Source of the DNA: Nitratireductor mangrovi | Lineage (GTDB): Bacteria > Pseudomonadota > Alphaproteobacteria > Rhizobiales > Rhizobiaceae | Direction of reading: 5' to 3' | NCBI RefSeq assembly: GCF_007922615.2 | Contig: NZ_CP042301.2 | Coordinates: 2,232,001-2,296,000 of the forward strand | Length of the DNA: 64,000 nucleotides | Shown: positions 53,309 through 62,596 of the stretch, in pieces | Layout: the number at the start of each line of letters is the position of its first letter | Position numbering within the stretch: position 1 is the first letter of the stretch | Made by a program: the position numbers and the translations under genes | Notes under the pieces: model-generated | What the model was told of the DNA's origin: nothing | The model's input: the letters and a program-made list of their open reading frames with translations, nothing else | Database searches by the model: none

Positions 53309-55288
53309 TCAGCGCGATCGCACCTCGACGGGAAACACCATGACCGCGGTGAGCGGGCTTTTCTGGTCTGGCCTCAGATAGTTGCGCACGCCGGATACCG
53401 CACTCGTCGCGAATATCCTCTGGCCCTTCGCCACCATCTCGCTTGCCGGTGCCGTGGCGCCGGGGCCGGCACCCGCGCCGAAGCCGCCCAGCCGCACGAT
53501 GCCCTGGCGCGGCAGCAGGCGCCCGAGGCTGGCCGGGTGCAGCAGCGCCCGTGCCGTCAGCATCTCGCTGGCGCCGGTGAACTCCTCGAGCGGCACGAAG
53601 GCGCTCCCCGGGACCTGTTCCCTGGCCACCAGTACCACGCGTTCGAGGCCCACTGGGTCGTCGCCGAAGCGCGCGATCCGCATCCTTTCGCGCCCCCTGG
53701 CGTCAAGCCACTCGGTCGTCAGGAAGGAGGTCGTCCCGGCCGCGTCCAGGTACAGGAAGTTGAACTCCAGCGGCCGCTCGAAATTGCTCGCAATCTCCAC
53801 GGCGAAAATCTCGTCCGGATAGACGATCGGGATGGCACCGGCGGTTATCGGCTCGATCCTGCCGTCACGTTCGATCTGCACCTTAACCTCGAAGGCGCCG
53901 GGCGCCAGCATCGGAGCCGCCGGCGCGGTGTCGAGGCCGACCGTGCGCGCGCCGAACAGCATGAAGGAGGCCCAGATCGTCGGGTCGGGCCAGCGCAGGC
54001 GGGCCTCGTCCTGGGTGCGTCGCAACGCCTCGGCGGGCGGAAGGCGCGAGATGTGCTCGGCAAACCGCGCCATGATCCAGGACGTCGCCTCGTCGTCGAC
54101 GTTCCACAGGCTGGCGACGACGCTGCTGGCGCCTGCCACGATGAAGGCGCGGGCGAGCCCGATGACGCCTGCCTGCAGCGGGCTGCCCAGCCCGGTCTGG
54201 CAGGCGCTGAGCACCACGAGAGGCGCCTTCGTCAGCGGCAGCGCCTGGATTTCGCGCGCGGTCAGCCGCCCGTCGGAAAGCGCCAGGAAGCTGCCGTCCA
54301 TCGGGTCCGAGGCGCTGCTCATGCCGTGCGCGGCGATGTGGATATATTCCGCGTCGACGAGCCGCTGCTTCAGCGTCGCGACGGTGACGTCGCCGCCCAC
54401 CAGCGGCAGCGTGCGGAAATGCTCGGCAACGGCGCGCGCCTCGTCGGCCGCGCCGGGCAGGCGCGGAAATATCCAGGTCGGGTCGCCGGTGGCGTCCGGA
54501 TCGCCGGCAATGGCTTGCGGCGCGATCGGCGCCGGCTCCGCCGCGCCGGCGGCCGGATGCATGCCGAAGATGTTGCCGTCGACGATCGACTTCATCGACT
54601 CCTCGATGGTCACCATGGTCGAGGCCACGATCGGCGTTCCGTCGCCATTCGGGTCGAGGGCACCGAAGGGTACGGTGCCGATGTTGAGGGCCGGCAGGAT
54701 CGTCAGGCTGGACAGCGTTTCGACCTCGCTCGCGAACTCCGCGAAGAGAGCCCTCGACATCGCCTCCAGCCGCGGTTCCAGCGCATCGTCGGCATCAGTC
54801 GGCAGGAGCCGCAACGGCGCGACACTGCGGGTCTCGCCACCTCCTGCCCGCGGACGCGGGCTGCGCGCAGGGTTGGCGCTGCGCAGCGTCAGCACAGCCA
54901 GCGTTTCCTCGATCATTCGCGAAAGCGCTTCGGGGCTTTCGACAGGAAGCCTGAAGACGGCGTCGGGCTGGATGGTGGGCACCCCACGCGCCGCGTCGGC
55001 CTCCATCCGGCCGCGCTCCCAGAAGTAGCCGCAGATGGCCTCGCCGTCGGTATGGTAGAAGATCAGCCCGTTGCGCTCTTGCGCCCCCGGCATCGTGGGA
55101 TAGCGCAGATAGGCGAGAATGGCCCCGCGCGCGTCGTTCGGTATCAGTTCCCAGTCGCCGATCGGCGAGCCACGCGTGAGGCGCAGGTCGACATATTGCG
55201 CCCCGGACAGGCGCGCCGCCTCGTCAAAGCTGCGGCACTCGGCCGCCGCTGATGCGGCGACCGTCGAAATGGCGGCCAGGATCGCCAT
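53309..55288 (-). CDS. Exported CHAT-domain protease-like protein
   Basis: 659 residues. N-terminus AILAAISTVAASAAAEC is signal-like but lacks a charged n-region; the in-frame sequence before the ATG (RLKRSLRNASSALG) would supply it, so the true start may be an upstream non-ATG codon. CHAT domain (about 190-460) with the caspase-like dyad intact: His321 in YIHIAAHGMSS and Cys363 in LVVLSACQTGLGSPL. The C-terminal ~200 residues have no recognised domain. Predicted cysteine protease acting outside the cytoplasm; substrate unknown. Upstream of no other gene on its strand except the TadG-like and RTX genes. Confidence 0.85.
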   Translation of the reverse strand: MAILAAISTVAASAAAECRSFDEAARLSGAQYVDLRLTRGSPIGDWELIPNDARGAILAYLRYPTMPGAQERNGLIFYHTDGEAICGYFWERGRMEADAARGVPTIQPDAVFRLPVESPEALSRMIEETLAVLTLRSANPARSPRPRAGGGETRSVAPLRLLPTDADDALEPRLEAMSRALFAEFASEVETLSSLTILPALNIGTVPFGALDPNGDGTPIVASTMVTIEESMKSIVDGNIFGMHPAAGAAEPAPIAPQAIAGDPDATGDPTWIFPRLPGAADEARAVAEHFRTLPLVGGDVTVATLKQRLVDAEYIHIAAHGMSSASDPMDGSFLALSDGRLTAREIQALPLTKAPLVVLSACQTGLGSPLQAGVIGLARAFIVAGASSVVASLWNVDDEATSWIMARFAEHISRLPPAEALRRTQDEARLRWPDPTIWASFMLFGARTVGLDTAPAAPMLAPGAFEVKVQIERDGRIEPITAGAIPIVYPDEIFAVEIASNFERPLEFNFLYLDAAGTTSFLTTEWLDARGRERMRIARFGDDPVGLERVVLVAREQVPGSAFVPLEEFTGASEMLTARALLHPASLGRLLPRQGIVRLGGFGAGAGPGATAPASEMVAKGQRIFATSAVSGVRNYLRPDQKSPLTAVMVFPVEVRSR

Positions 55289-55406
55289 CCCCAGCGCGCT
55301 AGATGCGTTTCGCAGTGATCGTTTCAGCCTGTCTGCCCTCGCCTTCCCCTGCCCGGCAGTTTGCCGCGCAGGTCGCGAAAGACAAGGCCTTTCCGTCGCC
55401 GGGCTG

Positions 55407-56981
55407 CTACGAAGCGATCCTCAGCCGCACCACGCGGTCGCGGATCTTCCCGAACACCTCGTCGAGCTGCGAGCGCGACGGCGCGTCGAAGAAATGCGCC
55501 GAACTTGACGCGCAGTCCTTCAGCATCATGCCCGTCTTCACGTCGGGCTCTTCGAGCCGGATCGTATAGACGATCATGTTCTGCGCCTTGGCGTTGTCGC
55601 AGGCCTTCATGGTCTTTGCGTTCATCAGCTTGTTGGTGTCGGAAGACGACCCCGCCGATATCCCGATGCGACCGTCGACCAGGTAGCCATGGCTCGAATA
55701 GGACGAGCCGAGCTTGTGGCTCTTGTTGCCGAACACGTTGGAGCCGTCGGTCAGCACGATCATGATCTTCTCGACGCCGATCTCCTTGCGGTCGCGGCCT
55801 TCGGTGAACGGCTCGTGCGGCGACAGCACGCGCATGCCCCAGGCGACGCCCTCCATGATGTTGGTGGTGCCGTTGGCCTCGAGCGACTTCACCTTCTTCT
55901 TGATCGCGCCGAAGTCGTTGTTGAGCGGCATGATCGGCTGCGTCACGCAGTCCTTGTTGGGGCCCTTGCCGCCCGACATTTTGGTCGCGGGCTTCAGCCA
56001 CTCCAGGGCGGGATTCACCGGATCGAGGACTTCGGTGACGCCGTATTTCAGGAGCTTCTTGGCCTGGCCAGGTGCGGAATTGTCCAGCGGATCGGCGTCC
56101 GACTTGATGTAGGAGTTCGAGAAACCGTCTTCCTCCGGTTCGTCGATCGAAAACGCCGGCACGAAAAGGCTCGCCTTGTCGCTCTTGGTCGGCTCCGTGT
56201 CCTCGACGTCATGCGCAGCCTTGCCGTCGGCGTAGCGTGTTTCCACGCAGCCGGCCCATCTCTCGCCCAGGTGCTGGAACAGTTCGAAACGGCTCAGGTT
56301 CTTCTTGAGTTCGACCTGCGGAAAATCGGCCTTGCCCTTGAGGTCCAGCCATTCGGCGCCGGTCTTGTTCATGATCTTGCCGTTCTTCTTGAAGTCCGGC
56401 CCGAAATGCGGTCCGACATTGACGAAATTGGCGAAGGGAACGACCGCGAATTTCAGCTTGTCCTTGCCCTTGACCTGCGCCGACATGGTGTCGATCAGGC
56501 CGATGACGGCATCCTTCATGGCGGCCAGCTTGCCGCCGGCCATCGAGCCGGTCGTGTCGAGCACCAGCGCGATCTCGTAATTGGTATAGGCAAGGTCTGC
56601 GGCCGAGGCCGCCGAAACTTCCCAGTCCTCATAGCCGAGCAGCTTGCCGAATGTCAGCCCGGCGCGGGCATCGGCCGCCACTTCGACGCGCGGGCCCTTG
56701 CGCGCGATCTTGATGTTGGCATAGCGCGGGTCGAAATTCGCCTCCAGGAACCGCTGCGCGATCCTGTGCGCTTCGGCGTCCGACAGCCCTTCGCCCTCGC
56801 GTGCGATCGCCAGCGCGGCGGTGTCCATCGCCTGCTGCAATTGCGCCTGGCGCGAACTGATCGCGGCAAGATCGACAGCCATGCCGCCGGCAAGCGCCAC
56901 CGGCACCGTGACCAGCGCCATCAGCATCGCGTAATTGCCGCGTTCGTCGCGGCGAAACCGCTGCAGGAAAGATCGGAACAT
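55407..56981 (-). CDS. TadG-like pilus-assembly/vWA-domain membrane protein
   Basis: 524 residues. Begins FRSFLQRFRRDERGNYAMLMALVTVPVALAGGMAVDL, the TadE/TadG-type transmembrane segment and prepilin-like signature, followed by a vWA domain with a MIDAS DTTGS at 142-146 and VLTDGSNVF near 430. Family members are surface-exposed or periplasmic adhesion proteins associated with Flp pili, but no tad genes flank it, so it is an orphan. Starts about 155 nt after the RTX gene; a hairpin lies in that gap. Confidence 0.9.
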   Translation of the reverse strand: MFRSFLQRFRRDERGNYAMLMALVTVPVALAGGMAVDLAAISSRQAQLQQAMDTAALAIAREGEGLSDAEAHRIAQRFLEANFDPRYANIKIARKGPRVEVAADARAGLTFGKLLGYEDWEVSAASAADLAYTNYEIALVLDTTGSMAGGKLAAMKDAVIGLIDTMSAQVKGKDKLKFAVVPFANFVNVGPHFGPDFKKNGKIMNKTGAEWLDLKGKADFPQVELKKNLSRFELFQHLGERWAGCVETRYADGKAAHDVEDTEPTKSDKASLFVPAFSIDEPEEDGFSNSYIKSDADPLDNSAPGQAKKLLKYGVTEVLDPVNPALEWLKPATKMSGGKGPNKDCVTQPIMPLNNDFGAIKKKVKSLEANGTTNIMEGVAWGMRVLSPHEPFTEGRDRKEIGVEKIMIVLTDGSNVFGNKSHKLGSSYSSHGYLVDGRIGISAGSSSDTNKLMNAKTMKACDNAKAQNMIVYTIRLEEPDVKTGMMLKDCASSSAHFFDAPSRSQLDEVFGKIRDRVVRLRIAS

Positions 56982-57034
56982 GCCATAACCCCCATAGCAA
57001 CTGATCGGCGCATTCTAGGCCTGTCGGTTTAAGG

Positions 57035-57061
57035 GGGCGCTAAGGCAAATGCTTAGCGCCC
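57035..57061 (-). terminator. Hairpin after the RTX gene, possible terminator or operator
   Basis: Perfect 10-bp stem GGGCGCTAAG / CTTAGCGCCC with a 7-nt loop, 76 nt after the RTX gene stop and 54 nt before the TadG-like start. No T tract follows, so its role as terminator is uncertain. Confidence 0.5.
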
Positions 57062-57136
57062 GCCTAACGGGGAAATGACAATTTCATCATTTTGCCGGGC
57101 CGCGTCCTCGTCAAACACATTGCGCGGCCGGCCGGC

Positions 57137-58861
57137 TCAGCCGAGATAGATTGCCTTCGCCTCGACCGAGGCCGCGGAAGCGGCCGTCTCGATGACGGCC
57201 AGCACGTCTGAGTCGCTGGCCTGCTGCACCTCGATCGTGGCGCCCTGGTCCACGAAATTGTAGGAGGACGAGGTGCCCTCGAGGACGAGGAAGTCCCCGG
57301 TCGTCGTCGAGGTGCTGAAATCCTTGATCGTGGCAAACTCGGTTCCGAGATAGAAGCGCACGTCCTCGTTGCCGAGGTAGAAGAAGTCGCTCCCCGATCC
57401 CCCATAGAGCGTGTCGTTGGTGTCGGATTCGCCGCGGGCGTCGACGCCGAAGATGACATCGTCGCCTCCGCCGCCGAAGACCGTGTCGGAACTCAGGCCA
57501 CCAATGATGAGGTCGTTGCCGTTGCCGCCGAACAGGACATCGAGCGACGTGCCGCCGAACAGCACGTCGTCGCCGTCCTGGCCCTCGAAGATGCCCCGGT
57601 CGCCCCGGCCGCGGATGATGTCGTCGCCGGGTCCGCCGCGCATGTGGTCGCCGCCGAAGGAGCCGGCCGTGAGCAGGTCGTTGCCCTCGCCGCCATCGAG
57701 GATATCGGTGTCGTTGCCGGCGCTCAGCGTGTCGTCGCCGGCGCCGCCGATGATCTGGTCGTCGCCGATACCGCCCTCAAGCACATCGTCCCCGTCCCCG
57801 CCGAAGATCGAGTCTTCCCCGTCGCCGCCGTCGACCCGGTCGTCACCGTCGCCCGCCACGATGAAGTCGTTGAGGTCGCCGCCGAAGATCAGGTCGTCGC
57901 CGCCGAGCCCGAAAAGCTGGTCGAAGCCGTCGCCCCCATCGATGAGGTCGTTCGTGTCGCTGCCGGTCAGGGTCTGGCTGGACGTCGTGCCCGGCAGCGC
58001 CTGCATGAGCGTCAGTTCGCCGCTCACCGTGTCGCGCATGATCAGTTCGACGATGCCGTCATTGTCGAAGTCGCCGCCGCCCTCGAACTGGATATTTGCG
58101 AATGAGGGGGCATCGTAGATGGCGCGGCCGATCTCGCTTGTGCCGTTGGTGAAGACGACTTCGATGCTGCCCTTGTCGAAGCCTGTAGCATCCCGGTAGA
58201 GAAAGTCGGGATCGCCATCGCCGTTGAAATCGCCGCTCATGACAAACTCGTTGCCGGCATTGACCGTGAAGCTGTCGGTGACCGAGCGCACACCATCGAC
58301 GTGGTTCGTGATGTCGAACTGGTTGGCGGAGTCATCGAACCAGAGGCTTTTGAACGTGTCGAAGTCCGTCCCGTCGAAGGCGGCGAGCAAGGTATCGTCC
58401 GTTGTGTAGCCGGACGCAAAGCTGCTGGTACCCGGCACTGACGCGCCGTCCATCTCGAAGATCAGCAGGTTGGCGTTGGTGTTGATGAAATAGATGACGT
58501 CGTCCTTGCCGTCGCCGTTGAGATCGGTCGCCGCGCGGGCGTCGGCGATCGAGGAGGCGGACGCGCTGTTGGTGATCGCACCGGTGCTGCTCAGAAGCAC
58601 CTTGTTGGTGCCGACAGCCTGATCGCGCAGATAGGGATCGGCGCGGCCGTCGCCGTCGAAATCACCGACAATGGCGACTTCGTGATCGCTGACCGAGGGC
58701 AGAATGTCGGTAGCGACCGTGGAGGTGCCATCCTGCTGCCACAGCACCAGGCTCTGGTCGGCGATGTTCTGCCACAGAATGTCGCCAAAGGGCGCGCCGT
58801 TGATGTGCAGCGTCGAGGCGATCTGCCAGGTGCCGTCGGTGAAGTTGGGTGTTGAGACCAT
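57137..58861 (-). CDS. RTX (hemolysin-type calcium-binding) protein with FG-GAP-like repeats
   Basis: 574 residues. No Sec signal. The N-terminal half (about 1-300) contains repeated VGDFDGDGRADPYLRD-like and GDFNGDGDPDFLYRD-like blocks, as in VCBS/FG-GAP beta-propellers. Residues about 305-480 hold at least fifteen GGxGxDxxx nonapeptides that bind Ca2+. The C-terminal ~90 residues (FLVLEGTSSSYNF...) have no repeats and could be the type I secretion signal. Probably exported by a T1SS not in this window, then folded by external Ca2+; a surface or released protein. Confidence 0.9.
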   Translation of the reverse strand: MVSTPNFTDGTWQIASTLHINGAPFGDILWQNIADQSLVLWQQDGTSTVATDILPSVSDHEVAIVGDFDGDGRADPYLRDQAVGTNKVLLSSTGAITNSASASSIADARAATDLNGDGKDDVIYFINTNANLLIFEMDGASVPGTSSFASGYTTDDTLLAAFDGTDFDTFKSLWFDDSANQFDITNHVDGVRSVTDSFTVNAGNEFVMSGDFNGDGDPDFLYRDATGFDKGSIEVVFTNGTSEIGRAIYDAPSFANIQFEGGGDFDNDGIVELIMRDTVSGELTLMQALPGTTSSQTLTGSDTNDLIDGGDGFDQLFGLGGDDLIFGGDLNDFIVAGDGDDRVDGGDGEDSIFGGDGDDVLEGGIGDDQIIGGAGDDTLSAGNDTDILDGGEGNDLLTAGSFGGDHMRGGPGDDIIRGRGDRGIFEGQDGDDVLFGGTSLDVLFGGNGNDLIIGGLSSDTVFGGGGDDVIFGVDARGESDTNDTLYGGSGSDFFYLGNEDVRFYLGTEFATIKDFSTSTTTGDFLVLEGTSSSYNFVDQGATIEVQQASDSDVLAVIETAASAASVEAKAIYLG

Positions 58862-59058
58862 GACGTCCTCCTACGGTGGAAATGCGCGCCGGAGGACCCC
58901 ACGCCCCGCGCGGCGCTGGGTCAGTGTAACGTTCGAATGGGTCAGGTCACCTCTTATCTCGCCGGCGTAACCTCGTGGTGAGCGATCGCTAAAATTTTAG
59001 CTCCAAGCCCAAAGGGGTCTTTAGATATCGCTGCTAGCGTCCCGCCAGGGAGTCTGGC

Positions 59059-59835
59059 ATGCAATTGGAAAGAAAGCGGATCTTTCTGCGTTCACTCGCC
59101 GTGACCGCCATCGCGGTGACGGCAACCTTCGGCCTGTCCTTTCCCACGCGCTGGATCCTGGGCATGCCGATCGACTGGCTGGCCTGGATCGAGTGCGTGG
59201 TGATCCCGGTCGTCATCGCCTTTCCGGTCTCCTGGTTCATCTTCTCCCAGGCCGAGGCGCTGCGCCGCGCCAACTGGCTCCTCACGCAGTCGCACAACGA
59301 CCTGGAGAGCGCCCACAAGCGCCTCACCTTTGTCTCCCGCCACGACCAGATGACCGGCCTGCTCAATCGCGACGGCTTTCTCGACCGCCTCGAACGGGCC
59401 GTCGGGCGCGGCAGCGAGGGCTTTCTGCTCGTCGTCGATGCCGATCACTTCAAGCAGATCAACGACAGATATGGTCACCCCAAGGGTGACGAGGCCTTGC
59501 GCAAGATCGCGCAGGCGCTGCGCTACTCGGTGCGTTCCTCCGACGCCGTCGGGCGCATCGGCGGCGAGGAGTTCGCCATCTTGCTTACCGGCATCGACCG
59601 GCGCGAGGCCGAGCAGCTCGCCGAACTGACCCGCCGCCATGTCGAGCTCATCCCCTGGGAGGGCGAGAAGGGCGAGCGCCACCGGCTCACCGTCAGCATC
59701 GGCGGAGCCGACCTTCGCCGGCACGGTGCCAACGCTTCGGAAGCCCTGCGGGTGGCCGACCGCTGCCTCTATGCAGCCAAGAACCGCGGCCGCAACCAGG
59801 TCGTCTTCGACTACATCGCCGAAGCGGTGGCCTGA
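59059..59835 (+). CDS. Membrane-anchored diguanylate cyclase (GGDEF)
   Basis: 258 residues. Two transmembrane segments (about 10-30 and 42-62), a short coiled-coil linker, then a GGDEF domain: DADHFKQINDRYGHPKGDEALRKIAQAL, the active-site GGEEF at 168-172 and RxxD (R159-D162) exactly five residues before it, an intact allosteric product-binding I-site. So it makes c-di-GMP with feedback inhibition. No sensory domain of known type, the N-terminus being only membrane anchor. Stands alone. Confidence 0.93.
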   Translation: MQLERKRIFLRSLAVTAIAVTATFGLSFPTRWILGMPIDWLAWIECVVIPVVIAFPVSWFIFSQAEALRRANWLLTQSHNDLESAHKRLTFVSRHDQMTGLLNRDGFLDRLERAVGRGSEGFLLVVDADHFKQINDRYGHPKGDEALRKIAQALRYSVRSSDAVGRIGGEEFAILLTGIDRREAEQLAELTRRHVELIPWEGEKGERHRLTVSIGGADLRRHGANASEALRVADRCLYAAKNRGRNQVVFDYIAEAVA

Positions 59836-60012
59836 TCGGCTACTCCATTTGCCGCCGCTACATTAGCAATTAACGTTACGTAAGGAAATTGAGGCCAGGC
59901 TGCTGCCGTCGACCTTTGTCGGCAAGCGGGACCGGCCACTTTGCAACACCCCGCATCGATCGAGAGCCGGCCGGTCCCGCCCAGACGCGCGCCACCCAGC
60001 CGCGCGCCGCCC

Positions 60013-60150
60013 CTATGACAGCCGTTCTGATATGACCGCGGTCACCGTTCCGAGTTCCCTGATCGCTTCCCTCGACAATTCGCCATCCAGATAAACGGCA
60101 TCGTAGGCCGTCATCAACGCAAGGGACACGATCAGGATCACCCATCTCAT
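60013..60150 (-). CDS. Possible small membrane protein (45 residues)
   Basis: Short frame MRWVILIVSLALMTAYDAVYLDGELSREAIRELG... with an N-terminal hydrophobic segment and a charged tail ending ISERLS. It lies in the gap between the diguanylate cyclase and the YpfJ gene, with the same direction as YpfJ and no strong ribosome binding site. Composition is protein-like, but it is too short to be sure. Type I membrane or signal-anchored peptide if real. Confidence 0.4.
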   Translation of the reverse strand: MRWVILIVSLALMTAYDAVYLDGELSREAIRELGTVTAVISERLS

Positions 60151-60201
60151 GAAAGAAAGATGGACTGCCAACCTTTAATAAAAACTTAGCCGGACAAAGT
60201 C

Positions 60202-61101
60202 CTAGACCGGGCTGTTGAACGTGTCGCAGGCGTCGAGCTGGCCGCTTTCCAGCCCGCGCGCGAACCATTCGCGGCGCTGCGCCGAGGTTCCGTGGTTGAA
60301 GCTCTCAGGCACGACATAGCCCTGGGTTCGCCGTTGCAGCGTGTCGTCGCCGATCTGGTTGGCGGCGTTCAGCGCCTCGTCGATGTCGCCGGCGTCGAGC
60401 AGCCCCTTCTGCGCGGTGTAGTGTGCCCAGATGCCCGCGAAGCAGTCGGCCTGCAGTTCCACCCGCACCGACATCTGGTTGGCTTCGACCTGGCTCATCG
60501 TCTGCCGCATCTGGTTGAATTTCGGCAGCACCCCGATCAGGTTCTGCACGTGATGGCCGACCTCGTGCGCGATCACATAGGCCTGCGCGAAGTCGCCCGA
60601 GGCGCCAAAGCGCCGGTCGAGTTCGCCGAAGAAATCGAGGTCGAGATAAAGCTTGCGATCGCCGGGACAATAGAACGGGCCCGAGGCAGCCGAGGCGAAG
60701 CCGCAGGCCGAACGCACCTGGCCGGAGAAGATCACCATGGTCGGCTCGGCGTAGTTCTGGCCCTCGGCCTGGAAGATGCCGTTCCAGACATCCTCGGTCT
60801 CCGCCAGCACGACGCTGGCAAACTTCGTCGTCTCGTCCTGGGCTGAGGTGGTTTGCGTCTGTCCGCCGCCGGACGGACCCGCCGGCCCCTGCGACAGCAT
60901 CTCCAGAGGGTCGATGCCGCAGGCGCGCAGCGCGAAGAACACCACCACCAGGATGATGATGCCCGAGAGCCCGCCACCGCCGGCCCCGCGTCCCACCGGC
61001 AACCTGATGCCGCCGCCGCGGCCCGGACCGCCGCCGAAGCCGCCACCACGTCCGCGCCGGTCTTCCACATTCGAGCTTTGCCGTCTGCCGCGCCACCGCA
61101 T
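60202..61101 (-). CDS. YpfJ-family neutral zinc metallopeptidase
   Basis: 299 residues from the ATG at 61101 (RWRGRRQSSNVEDRRG). A Gly-rich cytoplasmic N-terminus (about 1-44), one transmembrane segment (about 45-60), and a periplasmic metallopeptidase domain with HEVGHH (His179, Glu180, His183) and DLDFFGELDRRFG. The family cleaves unknown substrates. Monocistronic. Confidence 0.92.
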   Translation of the reverse strand: MRWRGRRQSSNVEDRRGRGGGFGGGPGRGGGIRLPVGRGAGGGGLSGIIILVVVFFALRACGIDPLEMLSQGPAGPSGGGQTQTTSAQDETTKFASVVLAETEDVWNGIFQAEGQNYAEPTMVIFSGQVRSACGFASAASGPFYCPGDRKLYLDLDFFGELDRRFGASGDFAQAYVIAHEVGHHVQNLIGVLPKFNQMRQTMSQVEANQMSVRVELQADCFAGIWAHYTAQKGLLDAGDIDEALNAANQIGDDTLQRRTQGYVVPESFNHGTSAQRREWFARGLESGQLDACDTFNSPV

Positions 61102-61412
61102 GCCGAACCTCCTCGCAAGTCCGCTGCGCCCGCCACCGGGTGGAACGCATGTTTGCTTAAACAACTATTTGTGTCGCCATCGCGTCAAGTCGAGTGCCGC
61201 GACATCGGTGTTCTGCGGCCGCAAACGGCCCTCGCCCCCGGCCTGGCACCTGCGGCCCTTTGCTGGCTCAATGCAAGGAGCGTTTTGGGGCGTTGCCCTC
61301 CTGCCGGCAGGCGCCCCATGACGCAGGGTCATGGAACCTGGTGGAGCGGACACACAAGCCACGCTTTCGGCTGGCCGATATTCGGGACGTCCGGGGAAAG
61401 AGGCTTGCTGCG
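61102..61412. other. Intergenic region between divergent YpfJ and GST genes
   Basis: About 310 bp separating divergent genes. Open frames exist on both strands through it, but they have no start codons with ribosome binding sites and their composition is unlike the flanking genes; I see promoter space only. Confidence 0.5.
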
Positions 61413-62057
61413 ATGAGCGAACTGATTGTTTGGACCTATGACTGGGTGCCTGAGGGTCCGCGCGGTTTTGTGCGCGACCTGAGGCTGAGATGGGCGTGCG
61501 AGGAAGCCGGCCTCGGCTATTCCGTCCGCACGGTCCCATTCGACGATCGCGGGCCCGACCATCTGGCGCGTCAGCCCTTCGCCCAGGCCCCGTTCCTGAG
61601 CGATGGCGAACTGGAAATGTTCGAGAGCGGCGCCGGGCTGCTGCACCTTGCCCGAAAGAGCGAAAAGCTGATGCCGCGCGATCCGGCGGGCGAGGCCCAG
61701 ACACTGCAATGGACGATCGCCGCCCTCAACTCGATCGAGATGGTGGCGGTGCCCTGGTGGTTTCTGGAAGTGACCGGCGCCAACGACAATGGCCTTGCCG
61801 GCTGGCTCGAAAGCCGCCTCGATCACATGGAGCGGGTGCTGAACGAGCGCCAATGGCTGGCCGCCGATCGCTTCACGGTCGCGGACCTCCTGATGGCCGA
61901 CGTCCTCCGCGTCCCCAGGGTGCGCGCCTTCGGCAACCGTCCGGCGACCGAGGCCTATGTGGCGCGGATCACCGACCGCCCAGCGTTCAGAAAGGCCCAC
62001 GCCGATCAGCTGGCGCATTTCGCCGCGACCGACGGGAGGCGGGCCGAAAAAGGCTAA
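61413..62057 (+). CDS. Glutathione S-transferase family protein
   Basis: 214 residues from the ATG at 61413 (AGAGG upstream). N-terminal thioredoxin-like domain (VWTYDWVPEGPRGFVRDLRLRWACEEAGLGYSV) and C-terminal helical domain (FTVADLLMADVLRVPR, the conserved N-capping ADxxM motif). The common catalytic Ser/Cys near residue 10-15 is not obvious, so the subclass is uncertain. Cytoplasmic detoxification or stress role. Confidence 0.88.
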   Translation: MSELIVWTYDWVPEGPRGFVRDLRLRWACEEAGLGYSVRTVPFDDRGPDHLARQPFAQAPFLSDGELEMFESGAGLLHLARKSEKLMPRDPAGEAQTLQWTIAALNSIEMVAVPWWFLEVTGANDNGLAGWLESRLDHMERVLNERQWLAADRFTVADLLMADVLRVPRVRAFGNRPATEAYVARITDRPAFRKAHADQLAHFAATDGRRAEKG

Positions 62058-62113
62058 ACCCGGCGGGCGGCGACGGTCCTGCCGCCGTGGCGCCCCCGTG
62101 TCGCGTCTGGCCG

Positions 62114-62500
62114 TCAGCGCAACAGCAAGACCCGCAGGCTGCGGCTGTAGACCTGGACCTCGACCAGCGGCGTGCCGTTCATGATCGCCTGACGTGTCGG
62201 CCCGTCGATGGCGCCCGGCCTTTCCAGCATCCTTTGCATCTGCGCCCGCGCCTCCGCGGTGCCGAACCACGGGTCGTCGTCATCCTCGGAATCGACGACG
62301 CCGAACTTGTGGTAGTTGGCGCGATCCTGCCGCACCACCTGCGCCGCGTTGTCGAGCGGATAGTTGTCACTGGCACGGTGATCGTCGGGCGAAAGCCGGG
62401 CGACGTAGGATCCGAAATATTCGTCTGCGCCGGCCGGCAATGCGCCCGACGCCAAAACGGCCGCCGTCACCAGCGCCGCGCAAAAGTTGTGTACCCTCAT
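62114..62500 (-). CDS. Small secreted protein, paralog of the 63558-63947 gene
   Basis: 128 residues. Sec signal RVHNFCAALVTAAVLASGALPAGA, then a conserved module with the exact block YPLDNAAQVVRQDRAN and DPWFG, PL(V/I)EVQVYSRS at the end. The 63558 gene repeats all of these. No known domain is recognised. It lies between the GST gene and a C92-type lipoprotein gene on the same strand. Confidence 0.87.
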   Translation of the reverse strand: MRVHNFCAALVTAAVLASGALPAGADEYFGSYVARLSPDDHRASDNYPLDNAAQVVRQDRANYHKFGVVDSEDDDDPWFGTAEARAQMQRMLERPGAIDGPTRQAIMNGTPLVEVQVYSRSLRVLLLR

Positions 62501-62596
62501 GTCATCGCCCTTCCCGGATTCGCCGCGCCGCCGGGGTGGAGCGCACGTCCGGCATCGACAGAATATCCGTGTGGACGCCGCGTCAAGCCGGTGAAG

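Noticed and set aside
53537..55252. A 571-residue frame on the plus strand
   Set aside because: Antisense to the CHAT gene, which has intact catalytic motifs and better composition.
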